64,000 nucleotides of DNA from an uncultured Collinsella sp. (GTDB lineage: Bacteria > Actinomycetota > Coriobacteriia > Coriobacteriales > Coriobacteriaceae): contig CAADUO010000056.1 of NCBI GenBank assembly GCA_900752215.1, positions 1 to 64,000 on the forward strand, given 5' to 3'. Each line of letters begins with the position of its first letter. Within the stretch, counting starts at the first letter, position 1. Positions 24,761 to 32,724 of the stretch are shown one piece after another. The notes under the pieces are model-generated. The model worked only from the letters and a program-made list of their open reading frames with translations. It had not been told where the DNA came from and searched no databases. Made by a program: the position numbers and the translations under genes.

Positions 24761-24832
24761 TGCCTTAAGAACGACCGCGGCAGAAGCCCCATGCCGAACC
24801 CTTCGGTCCGCCACCAATAAGCCCCTCTTCTT

Positions 24833-24868
24833 TGCCCCGCGAGCAGCCTCCTGCCCGTGGGGCATTTT
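24833..24868 (+). terminator. Probable terminator of the SDR/MFS/dehydrogenase operon
   Basis: TGCCCCGC (24833-24840) pairs with GTGGGGCA (24857-24864) over seven positions, followed by TTTT. It is located 73 bases after the dehydrogenase stop. Moderate strength. Confidence 0.55.
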
Positions 24869-24927
24869 GCTACCTTGCCGACGATTTTTCTGGGGCAGGG
24901 GCCATTTTGCGCCTCAGCTTGGTTCGT

Positions 24928-25091
24928 GCGCCACGAAATGGGCCTATCTACTACATTTAGCCGACCACCCTCAACCATGCCGAATTTCGCGAAATAAAAA
25001 CCGCAGGTAAACGGCTTGCCGATTTTCGGAAAACCCAGGTATGGTCAGCCCCTACGGGTAAAACGTAGTAGATAGGCCGTTTTCGTGGCGC
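24928..25091. repeat. Long inverted repeat upstream of tex
   Basis: The 31-base arms 24928-24958 and 25060-25091 match with about three mismatches (GCGCCACGAAA, then GGCCTATCTACTAC, then TTT). About 100 bases of AT-richer DNA lie between them. The right arm ends about 80 bases before the tex start codon, so the tex promoter must lie in or beside it. No gene is seen in the enclosed segment; short frames on either strand are produced by the repeat. Confidence 0.65.
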
Positions 25092-25171
25092 GGCCCCAAA
25101 ACAGCCTTTTGGGACGGGTGGTATCCTTGGTAGCCCTGTGTTGCAAACGCACCTTAAACGCAAGGAGTCCC

Positions 25172-27319
25172 ATGGATCTTATCGCCCAGCTCGCCCGCGA
25201 GCTCAACCTTAAGGCCGCCAACATCGAGGCGGCCGTCAAGCTCATCGACGAGGGCAACACCATCCCCTTTATCTCGCGCTACCGCAAAGAAGCCACGGGC
25301 GGCATGGACGACGTCGCCCTGCGCGCCCTCGACGAGCGCCTGTCTTACCTGCGCAATCTTGAGCAGCGCAAAGAGGACGTCATCCTGCTCATCGACGCCC
25401 AGGGCAAACTCACGCCCGAGCTCGAGCAGCAGATTCGCGAGGCCACGCAGCTCCAGCGTGTCGAGGACCTCTACAAGCCCTACCGCAAAAAGCGCATGAC
25501 TCGCGCGCAGAAGGCCCGCGAGGCAGGCCTGGAGCCGCTTGCCAACATGATTATCATGCAGGCCTCGGCCAAGGGCAGCGCGCTCGATGCCGCCGCGGCC
25601 TACGTCAACGAGGACGCCGGCTTCGACACGCCCGAAAAGGCGCTCGCCGGGGCGGCGGACATCGTGGCCGAGACGGTGGCCGAGGACCCCGAGAACGTCG
25701 CCGACCTGCGCGCCTTTACGCAAAACACCGCCGACATCGTCGTCGAGGCCACCGACCCCGCCGAGAAGACCCCCTACGAGCCCTACTACAACTTTGACGA
25801 GCCGCTGCGCCGTATACCCAACCACCGCGTGCTGGCTATCGACCGCGGTGAGCGCGAGGGCAAGCTCCGCGTGCGCGTGAACGTCGACGGCGCTGCCGCC
25901 ACGGCACGCCTCGGCAGCCGTTGGCCCCGACGCCAGGGCGTCTTCGCGCCCGTCTTCGATGCCGCCATCGCCGACGGTTACAAGCGCCTCATGGCCCCCT
26001 CGCTGGAGCGCGAGGCCCGCGCCAAGCTCACCGTTCGCGCCCAGACCGAGGCCATCAACGTCTTCGCCAAGAACCTTGAGGGCTTGCTCTCGGCACGCCC
26101 CGTGCGCGGCGCCCGCGTGCTCGCGCTCGATCCGGGCTACCGCACCGGCTGCAAGGTCGCCGTCATGGACGAGACCGGCAAGCTGCTCGACCACGGCGTG
26201 GTCTATCCCACCAAGCCGCGCCACGACGTCGCCGGCACCAAGCGCGAGCTCGCCCGCCTCGTCAAGAAGGACGGCGTCAACACCATCGTCATCGGCAACG
26301 GCACCGCCAGCCGCGAGACCGAGGAAGTCGTCTCGGAGTTCATTGCCGAGCAGGCGCCCAGCCTTCGCTACACCATCGTTAACGAAGCCGGCGCATCGGT
26401 GTACTCCGCTTCCGAGCTTGCCAGCCAGGAGTATCCCGACTTGGACGTCACCGTGCGTGGCGCCATGAGCCTGGGCCGTCGCCTGCAAGACCCGCTGGCA
26501 GAGCTCGTCAAGATTCCGCCCCAGTCTATCGGCGTTGGCCAGTACCAGCACGACCTTGACCAGGCCGAGCTTTCGCGCACGTTGGGCCATGTGGTGGAGG
26601 ACGTCGTCAACCGCGTGGGCGTCGACGTCAACACCGCAAGCGCGAGCCTGCTGGGATATGTATCGGGCATCACGCCGAGCGTGGCCAAAAACATCGTGGC
26701 CTACCGCGAGGAAAACGGCGCCTTCACCGATCGCCGCCAGCTCAAGAAGGTCCCCAAGTTGGGACCCAAGGCATATCTCAACGCCGCGGGCTTTTTGCGC
26801 ATCAGCGGCGGCAAGAACCCGCTCGACGCGACGAGCGTCCACCCCGAAAGCTACGAGGTGGCCACGTCCGTCTTGGAACGCGCCGGCGTTGCGGCAAGCG
26901 AGCTCAGCCGCGGCGGCGTGCCCGACATCGAGCGCCGTCTGGGCAGCATCTCGACGCTGGCAAGCGACCTGGACTGCGGCACCCTGACGCTCATCGACAT
27001 CGTCAACGAGCTCAAGAAGCCCGGTCGCGACCCGCGCGACGATGCACCCGAGGTGGTCTTTAGCCGCTCGGCGCTTTCCATCGACGACCTGGAGCCGGGC
27101 ATGGAGCTCAAGGGCACGGTTCGCAACGTTGTGGACTTTGGTGCCTTCGTCGACGTGGGCGTGCACCAGGACGGCCTCGTGCACATCTCCAAACTGGCCA
27201 ACCGCTTTGTCAAGCACCCGAGCGACGTGGTGCGCGTCGGTGACACGGTCAAGGTGTGGGTCGAAAAGGTCGATCGCGACCGCAAAAAGATCTCGCTCAC
27301 CATGGTGCAGGGGAAGTAA
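25172..27319 (+). CDS. tex: Tex-family S1 RNA-binding transcription accessory protein
   Basis: A 715-residue Tex protein, homologous to the core of eukaryotic Spt6, a nucleic-acid-binding factor linked to transcription. Domains in order are an N-terminal helical domain (AANIEAAVKLIDEGNTIPFI, RYRKEATGG), a YqgF/RNase H-like domain (VLALDPGYRTGCKVAVMD near 325), helix-hairpin-helix repeats (VNTASASLLGYVSGI, LGPKAYLNAAGFLRI) and a C-terminal S1 domain (GTVRNVVDFGAFVDVGVHQD, about 650-669). Start chosen at MDLIAQL (25172), preceded by AAGGAG. Convergent with the transaldolase gene across a nested long inverted repeat. Confidence 0.96.
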   Translation: MDLIAQLARELNLKAANIEAAVKLIDEGNTIPFISRYRKEATGGMDDVALRALDERLSYLRNLEQRKEDVILLIDAQGKLTPELEQQIREATQLQRVEDLYKPYRKKRMTRAQKAREAGLEPLANMIIMQASAKGSALDAAAAYVNEDAGFDTPEKALAGAADIVAETVAEDPENVADLRAFTQNTADIVVEATDPAEKTPYEPYYNFDEPLRRIPNHRVLAIDRGEREGKLRVRVNVDGAAATARLGSRWPRRQGVFAPVFDAAIADGYKRLMAPSLEREARAKLTVRAQTEAINVFAKNLEGLLSARPVRGARVLALDPGYRTGCKVAVMDETGKLLDHGVVYPTKPRHDVAGTKRELARLVKKDGVNTIVIGNGTASRETEEVVSEFIAEQAPSLRYTIVNEAGASVYSASELASQEYPDLDVTVRGAMSLGRRLQDPLAELVKIPPQSIGVGQYQHDLDQAELSRTLGHVVEDVVNRVGVDVNTASASLLGYVSGITPSVAKNIVAYREENGAFTDRRQLKKVPKLGPKAYLNAAGFLRISGGKNPLDATSVHPESYEVATSVLERAGVAASELSRGGVPDIERRLGSISTLASDLDCGTLTLIDIVNELKKPGRDPRDDAPEVVFSRSALSIDDLEPGMELKGTVRNVVDFGAFVDVGVHQDGLVHISKLANRFVKHPSDVVRVGDTVKVWVEKVDRDRKKISLTMVQGK

Positions 27320-27328
27320 ACCGCCAAA

Positions 27329-27543
27329 GCAAGGGTACCCCCTGTAGCGACGTGCAAAATCGCGAGTATTCTGCAATTTTCGCCGTTCCGGATGCCGCTC
27401 AGAGACGAAAAAGCAAAAAACGGCCCCCGTTTTAGCGTCGTCAGAGCCAAAACGGGGGCCGTTCCATGCTTCGGTTAACTGATAAAGACCTTTACCTTGC
27501 TGAATACTCGCGATTTTGCACGTCGCTACAGGGGGTACCTTGC
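27329..27543. repeat. Nested long inverted repeat / bidirectional terminator between tex and transaldolase
   Basis: Outer arms of about 47 bases (27329-27376 and 27497-27543) are inverted copies with only one indel and one mismatch; they include GGTACCCCCTGTAGCGACG and the stretch TGCAAAATCGCGAGTATTC. Inside is a second perfect 15-bp stem, AACGGCCCCCGTTTT (27419-27433) with AAAACGGGGGCCGTT (27449-27463). The inner part is a strong intrinsic-type terminator for both convergent genes. The right arm ends at the base before the transaldolase stop codon. The outer arms are far longer than termination needs. Confidence 0.85.
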
Positions 27544-28248
27544 TTACGGCAGAATATGAAAGCCGAGCGAGGCGATATCCTTGGCAAAGCCGCGCACGGT
27601 GTCGAGCGAGACCTCGTACGGGTCGCGACCGATGTTCTTCCGCTTGGCCAGGATGCTGTTGGGCACCGTAATGATCTGGCAACCGCAGGCCTCGGCCTGG
27701 TAAATGTTGATGAGCTCGCGCGTGGACGCCCACAGGACCTCACAGTTGGGCTTGGCGGCGGCCTTCTTAACCGACTCCGTCATAAACGGAATGGGGTCGA
27801 CGCCGGTGTCGGCGATGCGGCCGGCAAAGAGCGAGATGATGGACGGCGTCTCGGCGTCAACGGCTTCGACCATCTCATCGACCTGCGTAGGCGTAAAGAT
27901 GGTAGTGACGTTGACCTTGATGCCGTCGGCGGAAAGCTTGCGGACCAGCTCGGCGGTGGACTCGCCCTTGGTGGTCACGCACGGAATTTTGACGTAGACG
28001 TTCTCGGCCCAGGTAGCGATCTCGCGGGCCTCGACCTCCATGGTCTCGACGTCGTCGGCAAAGACCTCAAACGAGACGGACACATCGGTGATGTGAGCCA
28101 GGACCTCTTTGGCAAACGCGCGGTAATCCATCACGCCGCCCTTCTTCATAAGGGACGGGTTGGTCGTGAAACCCTGAACGTTGCCGTTCTCGTACATGTC
28201 GAGCATGCCTTCGAGGTTTGCACCGTCAGCGAACACCTTGATTGCCAT
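27544..28248 (-). CDS. Transaldolase-family protein (TalC/fructose-6-phosphate aldolase type)
   Basis: A 234-residue member of the small class I aldolase family that includes TalC-type transaldolases and FSA. Features: KVFADGANLEGM at the N-terminus, GFTTNPSLMKKGG, the Schiff-base Lys in NVYVKIPCVTTKGE (near residue 86), and TTIFTPTQ, then SLFAGRIADTG and EVLWASTRE. The length fits short-chain transaldolases, which exchange dihydroxyacetone units between sugar phosphates in the pentose-phosphate route; FSA activity cannot be excluded. Start chosen at MAIKVF (28248) behind AAAGGA. Single gene; its upstream region holds a short AAACAC-CTCA-GTGTTT hairpin (28354-28369). Confidence 0.9.
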   Translation of the reverse strand: MAIKVFADGANLEGMLDMYENGNVQGFTTNPSLMKKGGVMDYRAFAKEVLAHITDVSVSFEVFADDVETMEVEAREIATWAENVYVKIPCVTTKGESTAELVRKLSADGIKVNVTTIFTPTQVDEMVEAVDAETPSIISLFAGRIADTGVDPIPFMTESVKKAAAKPNCEVLWASTRELINIYQAEACGCQIITVPNSILAKRKNIGRDPYEVSLDTVRGFAKDIASLGFHILP

Positions 28249-28441
28249 CTGCCTGATTCCTTTCGTTAGCATACGGCCGATAAACTGCTAAACACTTTAC
28301 CTACGTTTATCAAGGCGTGAACTGCGGTTTTTTATCTTCTCGGCGAACGGTATAAACACCTCAGTGTTTGGATTGATAAATCGATTGAGCATGCAAAAGC
28401 AAAGAGTCGCAGTTTGAGCAAACGTCAGAACGCGGGATTCA

Positions 28442-29269
28442 TTAGATGAGGCCGAAATGCTGCATCGCTGTGACGGTGCCGTCGTGTGCGACATCGTCGG
28501 TCACGTAGTCGGCGACCGCCTTGACCTCAGGCATGGCGTTGCCCATGGCGACAGCCGTCTCGACCGCAGCGAGCATGCCCAGGTCGTTACCCGAATCGCC
28601 GAAGCCAAAGGTGCGTGCGTTGCCGGTGCGACCCAGGTATTCCAGCGCTCGCGCCACGCCCACGCCCTTGTCGATGCCCTTGGGGCTCAGCTCGCGATTC
28701 TGACCACCGGTGTTGCACAGCTCAAACTCGCGATCGATAAAGCCATCATCGTTGGCCACGCGAGCCAGGTCGCTCGCGACGATGCCTACCTTGCCCACGC
28801 GCAAACGGCCGTCGACGCGCATTTCCTCGGTGCTGTGCACCACAGAAGTGCCGATCAGAGACGACTGCTCAACACCCGCGGGTTCCAGGGCAAAAGTAGC
28901 CACGTTGGTCTCGAAAAAGGCTTCAATCCCTGCCGCGGCCATACGGCGTGCAAGCCCCTCAACAATGTCTTCGTCAAAGCAGTCCTCATACACCACGCGG
29001 CCCTCGACCTCGAGCGTGGCGCCCGCCATGGCAACGACGCCCGCGGGGTCGAGCGCACGCAAGCTATCGGCGATGAGCCACAGGGGGCGACCCGTGCAGA
29101 TAAACGCCTTGTGTCCCGCGTCGCGCAGACGATGAAACGCCTCGACGACCGTCTGCGAGGGGTGAACCGCCGAAAAGTCCTTGTCGGTCATGTTGTCGGG
29201 ATCGAACGACGTCAGCGTGCCGTCCACGTCAAAAAAGAGCACGGCGGAATCGGGGCACGCATCAATCAT
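28442..29269 (-). CDS. HAD-IIB (Cof-type) phosphatase
   Basis: A 275-residue haloacid-dehalogenase-superfamily hydrolase with a C2 cap. Motif I is FFDVDGTLTS (nucleophile Asp and following Asp), motif II is the Thr in FICTGRPLW, and motif IV is GFGDSGNDLGMLAAVETAVA. The cap lies between about residues 85 and 190. Cof-type enzymes dephosphorylate sugar phosphates, flavin precursors or similar metabolites. Start chosen at MIDACPD (29269) with AAAGGA upstream. Divergent from the RlmKL gene, 75 bp apart. The substrate is unknown. Confidence 0.92.
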   Translation of the reverse strand: MIDACPDSAVLFFDVDGTLTSFDPDNMTDKDFSAVHPSQTVVEAFHRLRDAGHKAFICTGRPLWLIADSLRALDPAGVVAMAGATLEVEGRVVYEDCFDEDIVEGLARRMAAAGIEAFFETNVATFALEPAGVEQSSLIGTSVVHSTEEMRVDGRLRVGKVGIVASDLARVANDDGFIDREFELCNTGGQNRELSPKGIDKGVGVARALEYLGRTGNARTFGFGDSGNDLGMLAAVETAVAMGNAMPEVKAVADYVTDDVAHDGTVTAMQHFGLI

Positions 29270-29344
29270 ATGGGTTCCTTTCGAGGATAAGGGCAAACGA
29301 AGCATCCATCATATAATGGAGCGACGCAACCAGAGAGGTCACCC

Positions 29345-31912
29345 ATGGAATTTTACGCAAGCTGCCCCGAGGGCTTTGAGTCCGCACTCGCCGATGAGCT
29401 TAAACGCCTCGGGCTTTCGCATGTCCGCCGCCTAAAGGGCCGCGCTACGTTTGAGGGCGAGCTTGAGCAAGGCTACCGCGCGTGCCTGTGGTCGCGCCTG
29501 GCGAGCCGCGTGTTTGTGGTGCTTGGGCGCTTTGAGGCGCAGGATGCCGATGGGCTGTACGACGGCGTTTACGACATCGCTTGGGAGACCATCATCCGCC
29601 CCGGCGCCACCATCGCCATTACCGCCCGCGGCGTGACCGAGCAGCTGCGCAACACGCGCTTCTCGGCCCTGCGCGCCAAGGACGCGCTGTGCGACCGTCT
29701 GGCCGAGACCACAGGGCGTCGCGCCGATGTCGACGCCGCCGATCCCGACGTTCACCTGCTACTTTCGCTGCGTCAGCGCCGCGCGAGCATAAGCCTGGAC
29801 CTTTCGGGCGACCCGCTGTTCAAGCGCCTGCCGCCCGCCGCGACTCGTGCCGGCGAGGGCACGCACGTGCTGCGCCCCGACTACGCCGCCCTGGTGCTGG
29901 CGCAGGTCGGCTGGACCGCACTGTGCGAGCGCGAGCTAACGGCCGACGATTACGAGGACGAAGCCCTTCCTACGCTGATCGACGCCTCGTGCGCCGGCGG
30001 CGGTCTGTTGTTGGAGGCCGTGAATATTCTGACCGACCGCGCCCCGGGCGCCGCACGCGAGCGCTGGGGCTTTGAGGGCTGGCAGCTGCACGACGCCGCC
30101 CTGTGGGAGCAGTTGCTTGCCGAGGCACGCGAGCGCGAGGCGGCAGCACGCGAGCGCCAGGCACGCATCGTTGCCGCGGATGTTGACCCCGCCGCCCGCA
30201 AGACCGCTGAGCGCATGGTCAAGTGCGCCGGCTACAAGCGCTTTGTCGATTTTTGCGCCGCCAAGTCCGCAACCGTACTGGACCACGCGGGCGCCGTCGC
30301 CGGTGCCGCCGTGGTCGCAGACACCACCGAGACCCCGCTTTCGCTCATGCATGACGCCATGACGCTGGTCGGTGAGCTGCGCCGCGCGCCCGAGCTTGCC
30401 GCGACGCCGGTCGCCGCGCTCACCCGCGACGGATTGCTGGCCCGCGCGCTCCACGCTGAGCCCGAGCGCTCGATCGCCGTCATGCCCAACAACGAGGAAG
30501 CGACCGTCGAAGTCTGGCCTTCGCTCGACCACGCCGCCGCAGCGTTTGAGGCTGCGACCAGTGCGGATGCCGAGGCCGAGGTCACGGATGCCGACGAAGT
30601 CAACGACAACGCCGCCGACACCCCCACACCCGAACCTGCCGCCACGCTCGACCTGGGCGACGGCAAGCCGCTGCCCGTGCTCATCCCCGAGTCCGAGCAG
30701 TTCGCCAACCGCTTGCGCAAGAACGCCCGCCTGCGTCGCAAGTGGGCCAAGCGCGAGGGCGTGAGCTGCTACCGCGTCTACGATGCCGACCTGCCCGATT
30801 ACTCCGCCGCCATCGACCTGTACGAGGGCTGCCCGCAGACGCCGGGCCGCTGGCTCGTCATCGCCGAATACGCCGCGCCCAAGACCATCGACCCCGCACT
30901 GGCCCAGGCCCGCATGCTCGACATCTTGGCCATCGCGCCGCGCATCCTGGATGTTCCGGCCGAGCACGTGCACGCCAAGGCCCGCATGCGTTCGCGCGGC
31001 GGCTCGCAGTACGGCAAGCAGGGCGCCGGCAAGGGCGCATCGGGCGAGCGCGCCAACATCGCGCGCCGTCGCCTGCCGCTCATCGAAGAGGGCGGGCTCA
31101 CCTTCGCCGTCAACTTTGACGACTACCTGGACGTCGGTATCTTCCTGGATCACCGCGTCACCCGCCACCTAGTGCGCGAGCACGCCAAGCAGGCGCGCCG
31201 CTTCCTCAACCTGTTCGCCTACACCGGCACTGCCACCTGCTACGCGGCCGATGGCGGCGTCGAGGAGACCGTGACGGTCGACCTCTCGAACACCTACCTG
31301 GACTGGGCCGAGCGCAATATGCGCCAGAACGGCTTTGTTGGCCCGCAGCATCACTTTGTGCGCGATGACGTGCTCGCCTGGATTCGCGACCAGCGCCAGA
31401 CGCGCAACCGCTGGGACCTGATCTTTGTCGACCCGCCCACGTTCTCGAACTCGTCCAAGATGGGCCGCCGTACCTGGGATGTCCAGCGCGACCATGTTGA
31501 GCTTTTGGCCGGCGTATCTCGCCTGCTCGCACAGGGCGGACATGCCATCTTTAGCTGCAACCTGCGCGGCTTCCGCCCCGAGACGCGCAAGCTCGCGCGT
31601 GCGGGCGTGGTGCTACAGGACATTACGGCGCAGACCATCCCCGAGGACTTCGCGCGCAACCAGAAGGTGCACCATTGCTATATCGTGCGCCGCCTGCCCA
31701 TCGAGGACGCCATGGCCGAGGTCGGCTTTAGCGCCGAGGAGATTGCAGAGCGAACCGAGGAGCTGCGCAACCCCGAAGCCCGCAAGCCTCGTGCAGCGGC
31801 GCCCGCGCACGCGCAGGCCGGCAACGGCAAGTCCAGCTTTGCCGGCAAACCCTCCCCTGCCGGCAAGCCCAAAAAGAAGAAGTTCTACGCCAGCAAGCCC
31901 AAGGGCAAATAA
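29345..31912 (+). CDS. RlmKL-type 23S rRNA methyltransferase with degenerate first domain
   Basis: An 855-residue protein with the architecture THUMP, RlmL-like methyltransferase, RlmK-like methyltransferase. The N-terminus is the family form (EFYASCPEGFESALADELKRL) and the THUMP domain covers about residues 45-155. In the RlmL half the SAM motif reads DASCAGGGLLLEAVNIL instead of DPMCGSGT, and the expected catalytic NPPYGER is absent, replaced around DTTETPLSLMHDAM. An acidic Ala-rich stretch (about 395-435) follows. The RlmK half is intact: FLNLFAYTGTATCYA and LIFVDPPTFSNS. It probably keeps m7G2069-type activity while m2G2445-type activity is doubtful. The tail is Lys-rich and low complexity. 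No gene symbol is given because of the degeneration. Confidence 0.88.
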   Translation: MEFYASCPEGFESALADELKRLGLSHVRRLKGRATFEGELEQGYRACLWSRLASRVFVVLGRFEAQDADGLYDGVYDIAWETIIRPGATIAITARGVTEQLRNTRFSALRAKDALCDRLAETTGRRADVDAADPDVHLLLSLRQRRASISLDLSGDPLFKRLPPAATRAGEGTHVLRPDYAALVLAQVGWTALCERELTADDYEDEALPTLIDASCAGGGLLLEAVNILTDRAPGAARERWGFEGWQLHDAALWEQLLAEAREREAAARERQARIVAADVDPAARKTAERMVKCAGYKRFVDFCAAKSATVLDHAGAVAGAAVVADTTETPLSLMHDAMTLVGELRRAPELAATPVAALTRDGLLARALHAEPERSIAVMPNNEEATVEVWPSLDHAAAAFEAATSADAEAEVTDADEVNDNAADTPTPEPAATLDLGDGKPLPVLIPESEQFANRLRKNARLRRKWAKREGVSCYRVYDADLPDYSAAIDLYEGCPQTPGRWLVIAEYAAPKTIDPALAQARMLDILAIAPRILDVPAEHVHAKARMRSRGGSQYGKQGAGKGASGERANIARRRLPLIEEGGLTFAVNFDDYLDVGIFLDHRVTRHLVREHAKQARRFLNLFAYTGTATCYAADGGVEETVTVDLSNTYLDWAERNMRQNGFVGPQHHFVRDDVLAWIRDQRQTRNRWDLIFVDPPTFSNSSKMGRRTWDVQRDHVELLAGVSRLLAQGGHAIFSCNLRGFRPETRKLARAGVVLQDITAQTIPEDFARNQKVHHCYIVRRLPIEDAMAEVGFSAEEIAERTEELRNPEARKPRAAAPAHAQAGNGKSSFAGKPSPAGKPKKKKFYASKPKGK

Positions 31913-31916
31913 CAAA

Positions 31917-31981
31917 GTTGCGGTGGAATACGGACTGTTTTGCCTGGAATTAGGCAAGTTTAGACCGTATTTCACCGCAAC
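31917..31981. terminator. Bidirectional hairpin terminator
   Basis: GTTGCGGTGGAATACGG (31917-31933) pairs with CCGTATTTCACCGCAAC (31965-31981) over 17 bases with one mismatch. An inner TTGCCT/AGGCAA stem lies between them. It is placed between the convergent RlmKL and response-regulator genes. Confidence 0.75.
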
Positions 31982-32006
31982 TCATATTGGGATGGTGGTT
32001 GGCAAT

Positions 32007-32720
32007 CTAGCCTTGGGTGACCAATCGGTAACCAATACCCACGTGCGTCTGGATATAGCGCGGATGCGCGGGGTCGGACTCGATCTTCTTACGCAACGTG
32101 CCCATAAAGACACGCAGGCTCGCCAGGTCGCTCTTGGTCGCCGTGCCCCAAATCTCGTGCAGGATAAACTGGTGCGTCAGTACCTTGTCGGCGTTATGCG
32201 CCAGCAGGCACAGAAGCTTATACTCGATCGGCGTCAGATGCAGTTCCTCACCATCCATCGTGGCGATGCCGGCATCAAAATCGATATGCAGCTCACCGGT
32301 ATCGAACGAGCCCTCGGAGGCAACGCCGCCCGTCTGCGCATACGAAAGGCGCCTGAGCGTCGTGCGAATGCGCGCGAGCAGTTCCTCGACCGAAAACGGC
32401 TTGGTCAGATAGTCGTCGGCGCCGGCATCGAGCGCGCGGATTTTGTCCGCATCCTCGCTGCGCGCCGAGACCACAATGATCGGCATACCCGACCATGTGC
32501 GCACCGACTCCACCACCTTGACGCCGTCCATATCGGGCAGGCCCAGATCGAGCAGCACAATGCTCGGCGCCTGCGACGAGGCGGCGGCGATGGCGGCATG
32601 GGCGGTCTCCACAGCCATATGGCGCAAGCCGTGCGCCTCGAGCGCGGCAACAATAAGATTGCGAACGGCGGGGTCGTCCTCAACGACCAAGATGAGCGGT
32701 TTTACGGCAGAGTTCGGCAC
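32007..32720 (-). CDS. KdpE-like response regulator
   Basis: A 237-residue OmpR/PhoB-class regulator. The receiver domain has the acidic pocket VVEDDP, the phospho-acceptor Asp in LLDLGLPDMDG (near residue 54), Thr/Ser in VSARSED and Lys in YLTKPFSVEEL. The C-terminal winged helix includes LTPIEYKLLCLLAHNADKVL and RVFMGTLRKKIESD, closest to KdpE. Start chosen as GTG 32720, preceded by AAGGAG within the end of the kinase gene (4 bases between the stop and this start), so translation is coupled. Located with kup, it probably controls potassium uptake; no kdpFABC genes are in the window. Confidence 0.92.
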   Translation of the reverse strand: MPNSAVKPLILVVEDDPAVRNLIVAALEAHGLRHMAVETAHAAIAAASSQAPSIVLLDLGLPDMDGVKVVESVRTWSGMPIIVVSARSEDADKIRALDAGADDYLTKPFSVEELLARIRTTLRRLSYAQTGGVASEGSFDTGELHIDFDAGIATMDGEELHLTPIEYKLLCLLAHNADKVLTHQFILHEIWGTATKSDLASLRVFMGTLRKKIESDPAHPRYIQTHVGIGYRLVTQG

Positions 32721-32724
32721 AGCG

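Noticed and set aside
22259..24865. Long minus-strand frames opposite the MFS/dehydrogenase genes and opposite tex (25154-27733)
   Set aside because: Both are antisense shadows in GC-rich coding DNA with no family motifs and no start sites.
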